Positions 44,888 to 56,890 of a stretch of 64,000 nt of DNA are shown in pieces. Made by a program: the position numbers and the translations under genes. The stretch is from contig CACDSY010000002.1 of NCBI GenBank assembly GCA_902555585.1, forward strand, positions 199,380-263,379, written 5' to 3'. This stretch comes from an uncultured Pelagibacteraceae bacterium. GTDB lineage: Bacteria; Pseudomonadota; Alphaproteobacteria; Pelagibacterales; Pelagibacteraceae. Within the stretch, counting starts at the first letter, position 1, and the number at the start of each line of letters is the position of its first letter. Under the pieces are notes generated by a model. That model saw only the letters and a program-made list of their open reading frames with translations, had not been told where the DNA came from and ran no database searches.

Positions 44888-46797
44888 GCAATAATTATAA
44901 ATTTCTAAATAATATCAATTTCCCTGACGATGTTAGAAAATTATCACAATCTGATATTAAAATTTTAGCAGATGAGGTTCGACAAGAGTTAATTGATGTT
45001 GTTTCTGAAACAGGAGGGCATTTAGGTGCTGGACTTGGAGTTGTAGAATTAACTGTTGTCTTACATTATATATTTAATACTCCCCATGATAAATTAATTT
45101 GGGATGTTGGGCATCAAACTTATCCACATAAAATATTAACTGGTAGAAAAAAACAAATAAGAACTCTTAGAAAAGGTGACGGATTATCTGGTTTTACAAA
45201 AAGATCAGAAAGTGAGTATGATCCATTTGGTGCCGCTCATAGTTCAACTTCTATTTCATCTGCATTAGGAATAGCAGTAGCTAATAAGTTGTCAAATAAA
45301 TCAGGAAATGTAATAGCGGTCATAGGTGATGGAGCGATAAGTGCTGGTATGGCTTATGAGGCGATGAACAATGCGGGTGAAAATAAAACAAAGATGATTG
45401 TTGTTTTAAATGACAACGATATGTCAATTGCCAAACCTGTCGGTGCTATGAGAAAATATCTTGCAAAAATTTTATCTGGTAAAATTTATTTTAGTTTCAG
45501 AGAGACATTAAAGTTAATTATATCTGCTTTTTCAAAAAGATTTAAAAATCAAGCAGGAAAAGCAGAAGATTTTTTAAGATCTGCGGTTACAGGTGGAACA
45601 TTATTCAATTCTATGGGATTTTACTATATTGGACCAATAGATGGCCATGACATTGACACAATGGTTTCTGTATTTAATAATGCAAAAGATATTAATTATG
45701 ATGGACCAATCTTAATCCATGTAAAAACTGAAAAAGGAAAAGGATATTCGTTTGCAGAAAAATCAGAGGATAAATTTCATGGTGTATCAAAATTTAATGT
45801 AAAAACAGGAGAACAAGAAAAGTCTAAATCAAACACTCCCTCTTATACAAAAGTATTTGCCAATTCGTTAATCAAACACGCGGAAAAAGATAGCAAGGTC
45901 ATTGGTATAACTGCTGCTATGCCATCAGGAACTGGAATGGATTTATTTGGAAAAAAGTTTCCAGAAAGAATGTTTGATGTTGGGATAGCTGAGCAACATG
46001 CGGTTACTTTTGCTGCGGGTATGGCTACCGAGGGATATAAACCTTATGCTGCAATATACTCAACATTTCTTCAAAGAGCTTACGATCAGGTTGTTCACGA
46101 TGTTGCCATACAATCTTTGCCTGTTAGATTTGCAATTGACAGAGCGGGGTTAGTTGGTGCTGATGGCCCAACACATGCTGGATCTTTTGATATAACATAC
46201 CTCTCAACATTGCCAAATTTTGTGGTAATGGCTGCAAGTGATGAAGCCGAGCTTGTAAGAATGATAAATACATCAATGGATATAAATGATAGACCATCAG
46301 CTTTTAGATACCCTAGGGGCAATGGTGTGGGAGTTCAATTACCTGAGATAACTGAGAAAATTGAGTTGGGTAAAGCAAAAATAATTAAAGAAGGAAAAAA
46401 AGTTGCAATCTTAAATTTTGGAGCAAGATTACAGGAGTGTATTTTGGCTTCCGAAAATTTAACAAAAAAAGGAATTGATATCTCTATAATTGATGCAAGA
46501 TTTGCAAAACCATTAGATAAAAACCTAATATGGCAAATTGCTACAGAAAATGAGGTTGTGATTACAATAGAAGAGGGATCTATCGGGGGATTTGGATCTC
46601 ACGTGAGCCAATTTTTAAGTGAAAAAAATTTATTAGACAGTAATCTTAAATTTAGATCAATGATATTGCCTGATAGATTTATTGATCATGATAAACCAGA
46701 GCTAATGTATAAGTTTGCTAATCTAGACTGTATAGGTATTGAAAATAAAATTTTAGATACTTTAAATTCAAAAGTTTTAATTAAAAAATCTAATTAA
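44884..46797 (+). CDS. dxs: 1-deoxy-D-xylulose-5-phosphate synthase
   Basis: The product has 637 residues from a GTG start. [57 protein letters not shown] for thiamine diphosphate binding, [32 protein letters not shown] and [16 protein letters not shown] are intact. It makes DXP, entry to the MEP isoprenoid pathway. The stop codon is nested with that of the convergent aroC in TTAA at 46794-46797. Confidence 0.97.
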   Translation: MSNNYKFLNNINFPDDVRKLSQSDIKILADEVRQELIDVVSETGGHLGAGLGVVELTVVLHYIFNTPHDKLIWDVGHQTYPHKILTGRKKQIRTLRKGDGLSGFTKRSESEYDPFGAAHSSTSISSALGIAVANKLSNKSGNVIAVIGDGAISAGMAYEAMNNAGENKTKMIVVLNDNDMSIAKPVGAMRKYLAKILSGKIYFSFRETLKLIISAFSKRFKNQAGKAEDFLRSAVTGGTLFNSMGFYYIGPIDGHDIDTMVSVFNNAKDINYDGPILIHVKTEKGKGYSFAEKSEDKFHGVSKFNVKTGEQEKSKSNTPSYTKVFANSLIKHAEKDSKVIGITAAMPSGTGMDLFGKKFPERMFDVGIAEQHAVTFAAGMATEGYKPYAAIYSTFLQRAYDQVVHDVAIQSLPVRFAIDRAGLVGADGPTHAGSFDITYLSTLPNFVVMAASDEAELVRMINTSMDINDRPSAFRYPRGNGVGVQLPEITEKIELGKAKIIKEGKKVAILNFGARLQECILASENLTKKGIDISIIDARFAKPLDKNLIWQIATENEVVITIEEGSIGGFGSHVSQFLSEKNLLDSNLKFRSMILPDRFIDHDKPELMYKFANLDCIGIENKILDTLNSKVLIKKSN

Positions 46798-47879
46798 ATT
46801 TTATTTTGTGCTGTATTCATTAAATAGTGATCAAGAATTACGCAATGCATCATCGCTTCTCCTATTGGAACTGCTCTAATTCCAACACATGGATCGTGTC
46901 TTCCTTTTACAGATATTGTTGTATTCTTACCAAATCTGTCGATTGTTTTCCTCGATGACAAAATAGATGAAGTTGGTTTTACTGCAAATGATACATTTAT
47001 TTCTTGTCCAGTAGATATTCCTCCAAGAATTCCTCCTGCATTATTTGATTTGAAACTAGTTTTACCTTTTTTTTTCAAAATTTCATCAGAGTTTTCCTCA
47101 CCAGTTAACATTGCAGAGTTCATTCCTGATCCAATATTTACACCCTTTACAGCATTAATGCTCATCATGGCTGCTGCAAGATCCATATCTAATTTTGAGT
47201 ATATTGGGGCTCCAAGTCCCAAAGGAACTCCTCTTGCTCTAACTTCAATTATTGCTCCACAAGATGATCCAGCTTTCCTTATCCCAAGTAAATATTTTTC
47301 CCAAAGCTTAATTACGGTTTTATCAGGACAAAAAAATGGGTTGCTAGAAATTGTTTTGTCTTTCCATTTCTTTAAGTCACATCCTAATATCCCTAATTGT
47401 GTAACAGCTCCAACAGCTTGATACTTCTTTCCAATTTTACTTTTCAAAACAACTTTTGCAATAGCACCTGCCGCAACTCTAGCCGCAGTCTCACGAGCAG
47501 ATTGTCTTCCACCACCTCTGTAATCCCGGATACCGTATTTTTTGAAATAAGTATAATCTGCATGTCCTGGTCTAAATTTATTCTTTATTGTCTCATAGTC
47601 TCTAGATCTCATATCTTTATTATAAATTATCAGGGAAATTGGAGTTCCTGTTGTTTTACCCTCAAAAACACCAGACAAAATATTAATTTTATCATCCTCT
47701 TTTCTTTGAGTTGTAAATTTAGATTGTCCTGGCTTTCTTTTATTCAGTTCTTTTTGTATATCACTCTCTTTTATTGGAATATTTGGAGGGCAGCCATCTA
47801 CAACGCATCCAATAGCCGGACCATGTGACTCTCCCCAAGTGGTAAACCTAAATAACTTTCCAAAAGTATTAAATGACAT
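46794..47879 (-). CDS. aroC: chorismate synthase
   Basis: The product has 361 residues: [23 protein letters not shown] at the start, [66 protein letters not shown] and [17 protein letters not shown]. All are family signatures. It forms chorismate for aromatic amino acids and folate. Convergent overlap with dxs; 32 bases divergent from pdxH. Confidence 0.97.
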   Translation of the reverse strand: MSFNTFGKLFRFTTWGESHGPAIGCVVDGCPPNIPIKESDIQKELNKRKPGQSKFTTQRKEDDKINILSGVFEGKTTGTPISLIIYNKDMRSRDYETIKNKFRPGHADYTYFKKYGIRDYRGGGRQSARETAARVAAGAIAKVVLKSKIGKKYQAVGAVTQLGILGCDLKKWKDKTISSNPFFCPDKTVIKLWEKYLLGIRKAGSSCGAIIEVRARGVPLGLGAPIYSKLDMDLAAAMMSINAVKGVNIGSGMNSAMLTGEENSDEILKKKGKTSFKSNNAGGILGGISTGQEINVSFAVKPTSSILSSRKTIDRFGKNTTISVKGRHDPCVGIRAVPIGEAMMHCVILDHYLMNTAQNKI

Positions 47880-47911
47880 TATTTTAATGTATAAATTATT
47901 TTTTTAAATTT

Positions 47912-48535
47912 ATGAACGAAAAAAACTCACTTGGACTAAATCTTTGCTTTAAAGATCATAATAACCCAATAAAACTTTTTGAAGAATGGTTCAATAAAGC
48001 AAAAAAAACAGAAATTAATGATCCAAACGCATTTGCAGTCGGAACTGTAAATAAAAATGGGTTTCCAACAGTCAGAATGGTGCTTCTTAAAGATTTTGAT
48101 AAAAATGGATTTGTTTTTTATACAAACCTCAATAGTGATAAAAGCAAAGCAATCAGAAATACCTCAAAAATTTCGATGTGCTTTCATTGGAAAAGTTTGC
48201 AAAGGCAAATTAGAATAGTTGGCGTTGCATCTAAAGTATCAAAAAAAGAAGCTGATGATTATTATAATTCAAGAGCCTATGGAAGTAGAATAGGTGCTTG
48301 GGCCTCAAAGCAAAGTTCTATTTTAAAACAAAGACAAGATTTATATAAGTCCATTGAGAAATTTAAGAAAAAATATCCAAATAAAAATAATATACCACGT
48401 CCTGAACATTGGTCTGGTTGGAGAATTAAACCAAAGGAAATTGAATTTTGGCTAGATGGAAAGAATAGAATTCATGAAAGGTTAAAATATATTAGATTAC
48501 CTAAAAAATGGAAAAAAGTATTATTAAGTCCTTAA
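47912..48535 (+). CDS. pdxH: pyridoxamine 5'-phosphate oxidase
   Basis: The product has 207 residues. PNAFAVGTVNKNGFPTVRMVLLKDF, GFVFYTNLNSDKSKAI, FHWKSLQRQIRIVG with FMN-contacting residues, and IPRPEHWSGWRIKPKEIEFW are conserved. It oxidises pyridoxamine or pyridoxine phosphate to pyridoxal phosphate. The stop codon overlaps that of ispB in TTAA at 48532-48535. Confidence 0.95.
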   Translation: MNEKNSLGLNLCFKDHNNPIKLFEEWFNKAKKTEINDPNAFAVGTVNKNGFPTVRMVLLKDFDKNGFVFYTNLNSDKSKAIRNTSKISMCFHWKSLQRQIRIVGVASKVSKKEADDYYNSRAYGSRIGAWASKQSSILKQRQDLYKSIEKFKKKYPNKNNIPRPEHWSGWRIKPKEIEFWLDGKNRIHERLKYIRLPKKWKKVLLSP

Positions 48536-49545
48536 AAATTTCTTTCAATACTAAAAGAAGTTAAGTTTTTTAATATATTTTTTTCTTCAGATTCTTCAAA
48601 CACACTTAAAGAATTAGAAGCTAAATTAATATAATGTTCTGCTTTTTTATAACACTCATTAATAATATTATTTTTTTTTATTAGAACTAGGACATGTTCT
48701 AAATCTTGCTTTTCACGAATACCTTTTTCAAAAAAAGATTTTAATTTTTCTTTTTCAAACTTGTCAACCTTTTGATAAAGTAAAATTATAGGCAAAGTCA
48801 CTTTACCTTCGTAAAAGTCATTGCCAATATTTTTTCCAAATAATTTTAATTCAGAATTATAGTCTAATGTGTCATCTGCTATTTGAAATGTAAGCCCTAA
48901 GTTTTTTCCATAAAATTCCAAAGCATTTTTATATTTTAAATCTTTTTCAGCAATAATTGCGCCAACTTTAGTAGCTGCTGCAAATAAAGAAGCTGTTTTT
49001 GATGAAATAATATTTAGATATGTTTCTTCCAAGATATCTATTTCTTTATTATGTTGTAACTGAAGAACTTCACCCTGGGCAATATCAGATGATGTAGTTG
49101 CTAAAAGTTTTAATAGTTCCAAATTCCCATCCTCCACCATCATTTCAAAACATTTACTAAGTAAATAATCACCTACCAAAATTGATGAATGATTTCCCCA
49201 AATTGTATTAAGTGTTTTTTTACCTCGTCTTATGTCAGCACTATCTATTACATCGTCATGCATTAAAGTAGCTGCATGTATAAGTTCTACACAAGCGGCA
49301 AGATTTACATCTCTTAATCCTTTTTGATATTCACAAATTTTAGCACATTGCAAGGTTAAGAGCGCTCTTAGTCTTTTTCCACCAGTTTTTAAATGATACT
49401 TGGTCATCTTTTGAACCAATTCAACTTTACTTGCTAGTCTAGAATTGATTTTTTCTTCAACTAGAATCAATTTATCATCGACGGAATTTTTTAAATCTGC
49501 GTATGAATTATTAATTTGTTTTTTTAGCTGAATTACAGTTCCCAT
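48532..49545 (-). CDS. ispB: long-chain polyprenyl diphosphate synthase (octaprenyl-type)
   Basis: The product has 337 residues. TGGKRLRALLTLQCAKI, LIHAATLMHDDVIDSADIRRGKKTLN with the first Asp-rich motif, and LTFQIADDTLDYNSE with the second place it among trans-isoprenyl synthases. Length and small residues before the first motif suggest a long product, the quinone side chain. It complements IspA encoded at 44 kb. It is divergent from the S49 peptidase gene across a 110-base promoter region. Confidence 0.9.
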   Translation of the reverse strand: MGTVIQLKKQINNSYADLKNSVDDKLILVEEKINSRLASKVELVQKMTKYHLKTGGKRLRALLTLQCAKICEYQKGLRDVNLAACVELIHAATLMHDDVIDSADIRRGKKTLNTIWGNHSSILVGDYLLSKCFEMMVEDGNLELLKLLATTSSDIAQGEVLQLQHNKEIDILEETYLNIISSKTASLFAAATKVGAIIAEKDLKYKNALEFYGKNLGLTFQIADDTLDYNSELKLFGKNIGNDFYEGKVTLPIILLYQKVDKFEKEKLKSFFEKGIREKQDLEHVLVLIKKNNIINECYKKAEHYINLASNSLSVFEESEEKNILKNLTSFSIERNF

Positions 49546-49587
49546 TATTTAAAACTATTATATCCAATTTATTAATATACTTATCAA

Positions 49588-49615
49588 TTGACGCACCTTA
49601 TTCTTTAATTATAAC
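49588..49615 (+). promoter_or_regulatory. candidate sigma-70-type promoter for the S49 peptidase gene
   Basis: TTGACG at 49588-49593 and TATAAC at 49610-49615 are 16 bases apart, with a start expected about 30 bases before the ATG at 49656. It lies in the divergent region between ispB and the S49 peptidase gene and is one of the better -35/-10 matches in the window. Confidence 0.5.
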
Positions 49616-49655
49616 TAGGGTTTATAATATATTAAAAAAACTTATAACAATTCTA

Positions 49656-50465
49656 ATGTTCTCATTTTTTAAAAAAAAAAAGATTATAAGTCACCTCAAA
49701 TTATCGGGAGTTATAGGAAATGTTGGAAGGTTCAGACAAGGAATAGAATATTCAAGTGAGGAAGAAATAATAAAAAAGGCTTTCTCAGTTAAGAAAGCAT
49801 TAGCAGTTGCAATTACAATTAATTCACCAGGTGGATCTCCAGTACAGTCACATTTGATATACAAATTAATAAAAGAGCAATCTAAGAAAACAAAAAAAAA
49901 AGTAATTGTTTTTGCTGAGGATGTGGCTGCATCTGGGGGATACCTTATTTCATGTGCCGGTGATGAAATTTATGCTAACTCAAGCTCAATCATAGGATCT
50001 ATCGGAGTTATTTCTGCATCATTTGGTTTTAAAAATTTAATTGAAAAAATTGGGATTGAAAGAAGAGTTTATACCGCTGGAAAAAATAAAAGTACTTTGG
50101 ATCCTTTTTTGGATGAAAAAGAAGAAGACATAAACCGTTTAAAAAATATCCAATTAGAAATACACCAAGATTTTATAGACGTTGTTGAAGAGAGCAGAAA
50201 AGAAAAACTAAACAAAAACTCTGGTATTGAACTTTTCTCTGGGGAATTTTGGGCAGGAAGAAAAGCAAAAGAATTAGGACTAATAGATGGATTAGGAAAT
50301 GCAGATCAAATATTAAGAGAGAAATATGGAGATGACTTAGAAATTAAGAAATTTGGAAAAAGTAAAGGGTGGTTATCAAAAAAGCTATCATCTTCTGAAA
50401 ATTATACTGATAAAGTAATCAGTTCATTAGAAGAAAGATCAATCTGGCAAAGGTATGGTCTCTAA
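49656..50465 (+). CDS. sppA: S49-family serine peptidase (SppA/SohB-like)
   Basis: The product has 269 residues, a compact S49 form. [35 protein letters not shown] [20 protein letters not shown] with the nucleophilic serine, [15 protein letters not shown], and [11 protein letters not shown] with the lysine base are present. No clear N-terminal membrane helix is seen, so it may lack an anchor, unlike E. coli SppA. Members degrade signal-peptide remnants. It overlaps glyQ by 11 bases. Confidence 0.87.
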   Translation: MFSFFKKKKIISHLKLSGVIGNVGRFRQGIEYSSEEEIIKKAFSVKKALAVAITINSPGGSPVQSHLIYKLIKEQSKKTKKKVIVFAEDVAASGGYLISCAGDEIYANSSSIIGSIGVISASFGFKNLIEKIGIERRVYTAGKNKSTLDPFLDEKEEDINRLKNIQLEIHQDFIDVVEESRKEKLNKNSGIELFSGEFWAGRKAKELGLIDGLGNADQILREKYGDDLEIKKFGKSKGWLSKKLSSSENYTDKVISSLEERSIWQRYGL

Positions 50466-51327
50466 AATAAAAAAAAAAACTTTATCTTTTCAGGATACAA
50501 TCTTTAACTTACAAAAGTTCTGGTCTAAAAAAGGTTGTGTAATATTACAACCGTACGATCTAGAAGTAGGTGCTGGTACATTCCATCCAGCAACCACTCT
50601 AAGATCGCTTGGCCCAAAACTATGGAAAACTGCATATGTTCAACCATCACGCAGACCGACCGATGGAAGATATGGTGACAATCCCAATAGATTGCAACAT
50701 TACTATCAATTCCAAGTTTTAATTAAACCTTCACCAAAAGAGATAAAAAGGATGTATTTAAATAGTTTGTCATCAATAGGCATTAATCATGAGGAACACG
50801 ATATAAGATTTGTTGAAGATGACTGGGAAAGTCCCACATTAGGAGCGGCAGGTCTTGGATGGGAAGTTTGGTGTGATGGTATGGAGGTTACACAATTTAC
50901 CTATTTCCAACAAATGGCAGGAGTTGAATGTAAACCTGTATCTGTTGAAATTACATATGGATTAGAGAGGTTATGCATGTTTATTCAAAATAAAAAAAGT
51001 GTTTTTGATTTAATATGGAATGATGAAGGAATTACCTACAAAGATGTTTTTCTTCAGTCAGAGAAAGAATTTTCAGCATATAATTTTGAATATGCCAATA
51101 CTGATAATTTATTTAAAATATTTGAAATGCTTGAGGAAGAAACAAAATTATTAGTTGAAAAAAAGATTTCTCTTCCAGCATATGATCAATGTTTAAAATG
51201 CAGTCATGTCTTCAATATTTTAGATGCAAGAGGGGTGATTAGTGTAGCACAAAGGGCTGAGTATATTGCAAGAATAAGGGAACTAACTAAATCAATTGGG
51301 AAAGTTTGGATTGAAAGCCAAAGTTGA
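50455..51327 (+). CDS. glyQ: glycyl-tRNA synthetase alpha subunit
   Basis: The product has 290 residues. [17 protein letters not shown] [25 protein letters not shown] is the class II motif region, followed by [28 protein letters not shown] and [18 protein letters not shown]. The conserved tail [21 protein letters not shown] is present. It is the catalytic subunit of the tetrameric bacterial enzyme. The glyQ-glyS overlap of 4 bases suggests coupled translation. Confidence 0.97.
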   Translation: MVSKIKKKTLSFQDTIFNLQKFWSKKGCVILQPYDLEVGAGTFHPATTLRSLGPKLWKTAYVQPSRRPTDGRYGDNPNRLQHYYQFQVLIKPSPKEIKRMYLNSLSSIGINHEEHDIRFVEDDWESPTLGAAGLGWEVWCDGMEVTQFTYFQQMAGVECKPVSVEITYGLERLCMFIQNKKSVFDLIWNDEGITYKDVFLQSEKEFSAYNFEYANTDNLFKIFEMLEEETKLLVEKKISLPAYDQCLKCSHVFNILDARGVISVAQRAEYIARIRELTKSIGKVWIESQS

Positions 51328-53390
51328 TGTCAGAATTATTTGTAGAGCTATTTAGTGAGGAAATTCCTGCAAGGCTTCAAATAAACGCAAGGAATGAATT
51401 AAAAAAAAATATTAAAAATTTTTTTAATGAAAATCAAATTAAATTCAACGAAAATTTCAATGTTTATTCAACACCAAATAGACTAGTTCTACATGTTGAT
51501 AAAATCCCTAATGAAATCAAAATAAAATCAGAGGAAATTAGAGGCCCAAATGTAAATGCTCCTGAAAAAGCATTAGAGGGATTTATTAGATCAAACAACA
51601 CAATATTAGAGAAAATATTCAGAAAACATACTGAAAAAGGTGAATTCTTTTTTTTTAAAAAAGAGTCTAGAAAAATAAAAGTTTCAGACTTAATAGAAAA
51701 AAATTTAAGTGAAATCTTAGCAAAGATAGCTTGGAATAAATCAATGAAATGGGCAAATTATGATCTTTATTGGGGAAGACCTCTTAAATCCATTTTAGCA
51801 ATATTTAATAAAAAACCTCTAAATTTTGTTTTCAACCACATCAATAGTTCTAATAAGACTTTTATAGATAAATCACTAGAGGAAGGTCTGAAAACTTTTA
51901 ACAACTTTAACTCGTATTTAAAATTTTTTAAACAAAAAGGTATTTTAATTAATCAAGATTTAAGAAAAAAAATAATACAAAATAAGATTAATGAAATAAT
52001 TAACAAAAAAAATTTAAAAATCGAACAGAATGATAGACTAATAGATGAAATAGTAAATATAGTTGAAAAGCCAGATGTAATTGTTTGTGATTTTGACAAA
52101 AAATTTTTAAATATTCCCAATGAAATACTGATTACGACTATGCAGAGTCATCAAAAATATTTACCAACTTTAGATAAAAAAAATAATCTTACAAATAATT
52201 TTTTTGTAGTTTCAGATATAAAAGATACTAAAGGGTTTGTTAAATTAGGAAATGAGAGAGTGATTGAAGCAAGATTAAGCGATGCTGAGTTTTTTTGGGA
52301 AAAAAACAAAACTCAAAATTTAATTAAACAAGTAGATAAATTAAAAAATATTAATTATTTTAAAGGTTTAGGATCATATTTTGATAAAACTCAACGTATG
52401 AGAAAATTATCATCGTTAATTTCTGATGATTTTTTAATTAGTAAAGATAAAATTGAAATAGCATCATCAATTTGTAAAGTTGATTTAATGTCCGATCTTG
52501 TTGGAGAGTTTCCAGAACTCCAAGGAATTGTTGGAGGTTATTTTGCAAGCTTTCAAGGGTTTGATAAAGAAGTCTGTCTTGCTGTATCTGAACAATATTT
52601 GCCTAACGGGATGGAAAGCAAATTACCAAAAAAAATGTACAGTGTTGCTTTATCTTTAAGTGATAAATTAGACTCATTAGTAGGTTTTTTTGGAATTAAT
52701 CTGAAACCTACTAGTTCAAAAGACCCATATGCCTTAAGAAGAATGTCAACAAGTCTTGTCAGATTAATTGTTGAAAATGAAATAAAAATCAAACTAAAAG
52801 ATTTAATTGTTTACACCTGCTCAATATACAGAGATCAGGGTTATGAATTTGATACCAAAAAGCTACAAAACGAATTAAGTGATTTTATAATTGAAAGATT
52901 AAAAAATTATTTAAAAGAAAAAAAAATAAGACAAGATATAATTGAAAGCTCAACATTTTTGCTTGGGTTAGATGATTTATTAAAGGCTTATAAAAAATCA
53001 TTATGTTTAAATAAAAATATTAAAAAAGAAATTGGCTTTGAAACTATTACAGCATACAAAAGATCATCGAATATATTAAATACTGAAGAAAAAATGTCTA
53101 TGGATTCCCTTGGTTTTGCAGATCCAGGTTTATTTAAAAACGATTATGAGAAAAAATTATATAAAAAAATAAATGATATAAGAAAATATTTTTTGAGTAT
53201 TGGAAAAGACGAAAATTACGAGGAAAGTCTAAAAATCTTATCAAGTATTAAGAACGAGGTAAACAATTTTTTTGATAATGTTATTGTTAATGATGAAGAT
53301 ATAATAATTAAAAAAAACAGATTAGAATTATTAAATATGTTGTGTAAAACTTTTGATAATTATTTAAATTTTTCAAAAATAGAATCCTAG
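51324..53390 (+). CDS. glyS: glycyl-tRNA synthetase beta subunit
   Basis: The product has 688 residues; it begins [19 protein letters not shown], with [59 protein letters not shown], and [18 protein letters not shown] in order, as in GlyS. The subunit binds the tRNA and contains an HD-like domain. Length is normal. It overlaps glyQ by 4 bases and precedes ppdK by one base. Confidence 0.96.
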   Translation: MMSELFVELFSEEIPARLQINARNELKKNIKNFFNENQIKFNENFNVYSTPNRLVLHVDKIPNEIKIKSEEIRGPNVNAPEKALEGFIRSNNTILEKIFRKHTEKGEFFFFKKESRKIKVSDLIEKNLSEILAKIAWNKSMKWANYDLYWGRPLKSILAIFNKKPLNFVFNHINSSNKTFIDKSLEEGLKTFNNFNSYLKFFKQKGILINQDLRKKIIQNKINEIINKKNLKIEQNDRLIDEIVNIVEKPDVIVCDFDKKFLNIPNEILITTMQSHQKYLPTLDKKNNLTNNFFVVSDIKDTKGFVKLGNERVIEARLSDAEFFWEKNKTQNLIKQVDKLKNINYFKGLGSYFDKTQRMRKLSSLISDDFLISKDKIEIASSICKVDLMSDLVGEFPELQGIVGGYFASFQGFDKEVCLAVSEQYLPNGMESKLPKKMYSVALSLSDKLDSLVGFFGINLKPTSSKDPYALRRMSTSLVRLIVENEIKIKLKDLIVYTCSIYRDQGYEFDTKKLQNELSDFIIERLKNYLKEKKIRQDIIESSTFLLGLDDLLKAYKKSLCLNKNIKKEIGFETITAYKRSSNILNTEEKMSMDSLGFADPGLFKNDYEKKLYKKINDIRKYFLSIGKDENYEESLKILSSIKNEVNNFFDNVIVNDEDIIIKKNRLELLNMLCKTFDNYLNFSKIES

Positions 53391-53391
53391 T

Positions 53392-56052
53392 ATGAAAAAA
53401 TTTATATTTAATTTTAAATCAAATAAAATAAAAAAAATTAAAATACCAAAAAATATTCTTGGTGGCAAAGGTGCAAATCTTTCTGAGATGGGAAGAATGG
53501 GACTGCCTGTTCCTCCCGGTTTTACAATATCTACAGAAGTATGTGATTTATTTTATAAGAATAAAAAAAAATTAAATAAAAAAATACTTAATGAAATAAA
53601 TAAAGAATTAAAATTTATTGAAAAAGACTCTGGAAAAAAATTTGGAGATATAAAAAATCCTCTTCTAGTTTCTGTAAGATCTGGAGCAAGGGTTTCTATG
53701 CCTGGCATGATGGATACAATTTTAAATCTAGGTCTAAATGATAATACTGTAATAGCACTTGCCAAAAAAACTTCAAATTTAAGATTTGCAAATGATAGTT
53801 ATAGGCGTTTTATTCAAATGTATTCTACTGTTGTATTGGGAATAGAAGGATATCACTTTGAAGATATAATTGAGAATTATAAGTTAACAAAAGGAGTATT
53901 ACTAGACACAGAATTAGATGCGTATGACTGGGAAGCTTTAATAAAAGATTTCAAAAATATTGTGAAAGAAAAAACAAAAAAAAATTTTCCTCAAAGTGTC
54001 AGAGAGCAATTAGTGGGAGCTATAAGTGCTGTTTTTTTATCCTGGGAAAGTCACAGAGCAAAAGTTTATAGAAAATTAAATCAAATACCGTCTAATTGGG
54101 GTACAGCAGTTAATGTACAATCTATGGTTTTTGGAAATATGGGAAATGATTGTGCAACTGGTGTAGTCTTTACTAGAAATCCATCAGATGGATCAAAAAA
54201 CATTTATGGAGAATATTTAATAAATGCGCAAGGAGAGGATGTTGTTGCTGGAACTAGAACACCACAACATATTACAAAAAAAGCTAGAGTTGAATCGAAA
54301 GAAACTCTTAAGTCAATGGAAGAGGCAATGCCAGCGACATATAAGCAACTAAAAAATATTCTAAATAAGTTGGAAAAACATTACAAAGATATGCAGGATG
54401 TTGAGTTTACAGTTGAAAATAAAAAACTTTGGATGCTTCAAACACGTTCTGGAAAACGAACAGCTAAGTCTGCTGTAAAAATAGCTGTAGATATGGTTAA
54501 TGAAAAATTGATTACCAAAAAAGATGCAATATTGCGAATAGAACCAAGTTCTCTAGACACCTTGCTTCATCCAACTTTAGATGAGAAAGCAAAAATAGAA
54601 GTAATTGGGTCAGGCTTACCCGCATCACCAGGTGCTGCAAGTGGAAAAGTTGTTTTCACATCTGAGGAGGCTGAAAGATTAAATAGTATGATGCAAAGTA
54701 CAATATTAGTTCGTGTAGAAACATCACCAGAAGATATACATGGTATGCATGCAGCAAAAGGAATACTTACTTCAAGAGGTGGTATGACAAGTCATGCTGC
54801 AGTAGTAGCTAGAGGAATGGGAAGACCATGTGTTTCTGGATCTAGTGAAATAGAAATTGATTATGAAAATAAATTATTAAAAACAAATAACAGAATTATT
54901 AAAGAGGGAGAAATAATTACAATTGATGGTTCAACAGGTAGAATAATTATTGGAGAGGTAAAAACAGTTCAACCGGAAATATCAGGTGATTTCTCAAAAA
55001 TAATGAGTTGGTCTGATGATTTTAGAAAATTAAAAATTAGAACTAATTCAGAGACACCAATAGATAGTAAAAATGCTAGAGAATTTGGTGCAGAGGGTAT
55101 TGGTTTGTGTAGAACTGAACATATGTTTTTTGACGAAGAAAGAATTTTATCAGTAAGAGAAATGATATTATCAAAAACAATTGAGGATCGATCCAATGCA
55201 CTCAAAAAGCTATTACCACACCAAAAAAAAGATTTTATTGAAATATTTAAGATTATGAAAGGTTTACCAGTAACAGTAAGGTTACTTGACCCACCACTAC
55301 ATGAATTTTTACCAAAAAGTAATAATGAAATTAATGATGTTGCAGTCTCACTAAATATTCCCATTAAAGAACTTGAAATTAGAATTTCAGAACTTCATGA
55401 GCAAAATCCCATGCTAGGTCATAGAGGTTGTAGATTAGCAATTTCATTCCCTGAAATTTATGAGATGCAATGTACAGCAATTTTTGAAGCTTTAGTAGAA
55501 TGTAAAAAACAAAAAATTCAATCTACAATGCCAGAAATCATGATACCTTTAGTTTCAACAGAAGCAGAAATAAAACTTATGAAAGATTTAGTTATAAGGG
55601 TTGCAAAAAAAGTTCAAGATGAGAATAAAATTAAAATTGATTTTTTAGTTGGAACAATGATTGAATTGCCAAGAGCAGCAATAAAGGCTAAAGATATCGC
55701 TAAACATGCTGAATTTTTTAGTTTTGGAACTAATGATTTAACTCAAACTACATTTGGAATTAGTAGAGATGATAGTGGTAAATTTCTAAACGATTATATT
55801 GAAAACAAAATTTTTGACATCGATCCTTTTGTATCAATTGATGATGGAGTTGGAGACTTAATAAAAATTGCAACTGATAAGGGAAGAAAACAAAACAAAA
55901 AAATAAAACTTGGAATTTGTGGTGAGCATGGTGGAGATCCTAAAAGTATAGAATTTTGTGCAAAAACTGGATTAGATTACGTTTCTTGTTCTCCTTATAG
56001 AGTTCCAGTTGCAAGATTAGCTGCTGCTCAAGCTCAAATAAAAAAAAATTAA
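53392..56052 (+). CDS. ppdK: pyruvate, phosphate dikinase
   Basis: The product has 886 residues. The nucleotide domain starts LGGKGANLSEMGRMGLPVPPGFTIST; VRSGARVSMPGMMDTILNLG and VQSMVFGNMG follow. The phosphohistidine motif GGMTSHAAVVARGMGRPCVSG, the PEP-binding LCRTEHMFF and MLGHRGCRLAISFPEI, and the final FCAKTGLDYVSCSPYRVPVARLAAAQ are intact. It interconverts pyruvate, ATP and phosphate with PEP, AMP and pyrophosphate, and can stand in for pyruvate kinase. Convergent stop overlap with nadC (TTAA at 56049-56052). Confidence 0.98.
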   Translation: MKKFIFNFKSNKIKKIKIPKNILGGKGANLSEMGRMGLPVPPGFTISTEVCDLFYKNKKKLNKKILNEINKELKFIEKDSGKKFGDIKNPLLVSVRSGARVSMPGMMDTILNLGLNDNTVIALAKKTSNLRFANDSYRRFIQMYSTVVLGIEGYHFEDIIENYKLTKGVLLDTELDAYDWEALIKDFKNIVKEKTKKNFPQSVREQLVGAISAVFLSWESHRAKVYRKLNQIPSNWGTAVNVQSMVFGNMGNDCATGVVFTRNPSDGSKNIYGEYLINAQGEDVVAGTRTPQHITKKARVESKETLKSMEEAMPATYKQLKNILNKLEKHYKDMQDVEFTVENKKLWMLQTRSGKRTAKSAVKIAVDMVNEKLITKKDAILRIEPSSLDTLLHPTLDEKAKIEVIGSGLPASPGAASGKVVFTSEEAERLNSMMQSTILVRVETSPEDIHGMHAAKGILTSRGGMTSHAAVVARGMGRPCVSGSSEIEIDYENKLLKTNNRIIKEGEIITIDGSTGRIIIGEVKTVQPEISGDFSKIMSWSDDFRKLKIRTNSETPIDSKNAREFGAEGIGLCRTEHMFFDEERILSVREMILSKTIEDRSNALKKLLPHQKKDFIEIFKIMKGLPVTVRLLDPPLHEFLPKSNNEINDVAVSLNIPIKELEIRISELHEQNPMLGHRGCRLAISFPEIYEMQCTAIFEALVECKKQKIQSTMPEIMIPLVSTEAEIKLMKDLVIRVAKKVQDENKIKIDFLVGTMIELPRAAIKAKDIAKHAEFFSFGTNDLTQTTFGISRDDSGKFLNDYIENKIFDIDPFVSIDDGVGDLIKIATDKGRKQNKKIKLGICGEHGGDPKSIEFCAKTGLDYVSCSPYRVPVARLAAAQAQIKKN

Positions 56053-56885
56053 ATCTCTAATTTTAAATCCAAAGCTTGAATACTATGTGTTAACTCACCT
56101 ACTGATATTCTGTCAACGTTTGTTGCTGCTAGATTTTTTACATTTTTCAAAGTTATTCCTCCTGAGGCTTCAGTCTCATATTTCCCTTTTGCATATTTAA
56201 TAGCCACCCCTAGAATTTTCGGACTCATATTATCAAACAGAACTGTATTAAAATTAAGTCCATTAATTCTTTTAAATTGCTTCAAAGTGTCTACCTCAAC
56301 AGTAATTTTTCTTCCTTTTTTGTTTTTAATTGCTTTTTTCACTATTTCTTCAAATTTATTTGATGAAGCTAGATGATTATCTTTAATTAAAAATTCATCA
56401 CTTAAATTAAATCTGTGATTAGTCCCACCTCCTAGTTTTACGGCATATTTTTGAATAACTCTTAGATTAGGAATCGTTTTTCTAGTGCAACAAATTTTTG
56501 TTTTCTTGCCTACCTTTTTTACAAATTTATTGGTTTTAGTTGCAATGCCAGAGATATGAGAGAGAAAATTTAGAGCAACTCTTTCTCCAATTAATATATT
56601 TTTAATTTTACCTTCAATTACAGCAATTACAGATCCTTTACTAATTTTTGATCCTTCTTTTTTTTTTATATGAAATTTAATATTTCTATCTAATAAATTA
56701 AATGTTTGTTTAGCAAATTCTAATCCACCTATAATACCTTTTTCATTACTTATTATGTTAGCTTTTGAAATTGAATTATTATTTAATAGATTTGTTGTAA
56801 TATCTCCTGAAGGATATAGATCTTCGTTAAGAGCTAACTTACAGATTGATCGGATAAAATTTTTACTTAATTGAATTTTTGGCAC
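56049..56885 (-). CDS. nadC: nicotinate-nucleotide pyrophosphorylase (carboxylating)
   Basis: The product has 278 residues. GDITTNLL near the N-terminus, GERVALNFLSHISGIATKTNKFV, CCTRKTIPNLRVIQKYAVKLGGGTNHRFNLSDEFLIKDNHL-type sequence, and EASGGITLKNV with the DNMSP loop match NadC. It turns quinolinate and PRPP into nicotinate mononucleotide. nadA lies 5 bases upstream in the same direction. nadB is not in the window. Confidence 0.95.
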   Translation of the reverse strand: MPKIQLSKNFIRSICKLALNEDLYPSGDITTNLLNNNSISKANIISNEKGIIGGLEFAKQTFNLLDRNIKFHIKKKEGSKISKGSVIAVIEGKIKNILIGERVALNFLSHISGIATKTNKFVKKVGKKTKICCTRKTIPNLRVIQKYAVKLGGGTNHRFNLSDEFLIKDNHLASSNKFEEIVKKAIKNKKGRKITVEVDTLKQFKRINGLNFNTVLFDNMSPKILGVAIKYAKGKYETEASGGITLKNVKNLAATNVDRISVGELTHSIQALDLKLEI

Positions 56886-56890
56886 AGAAT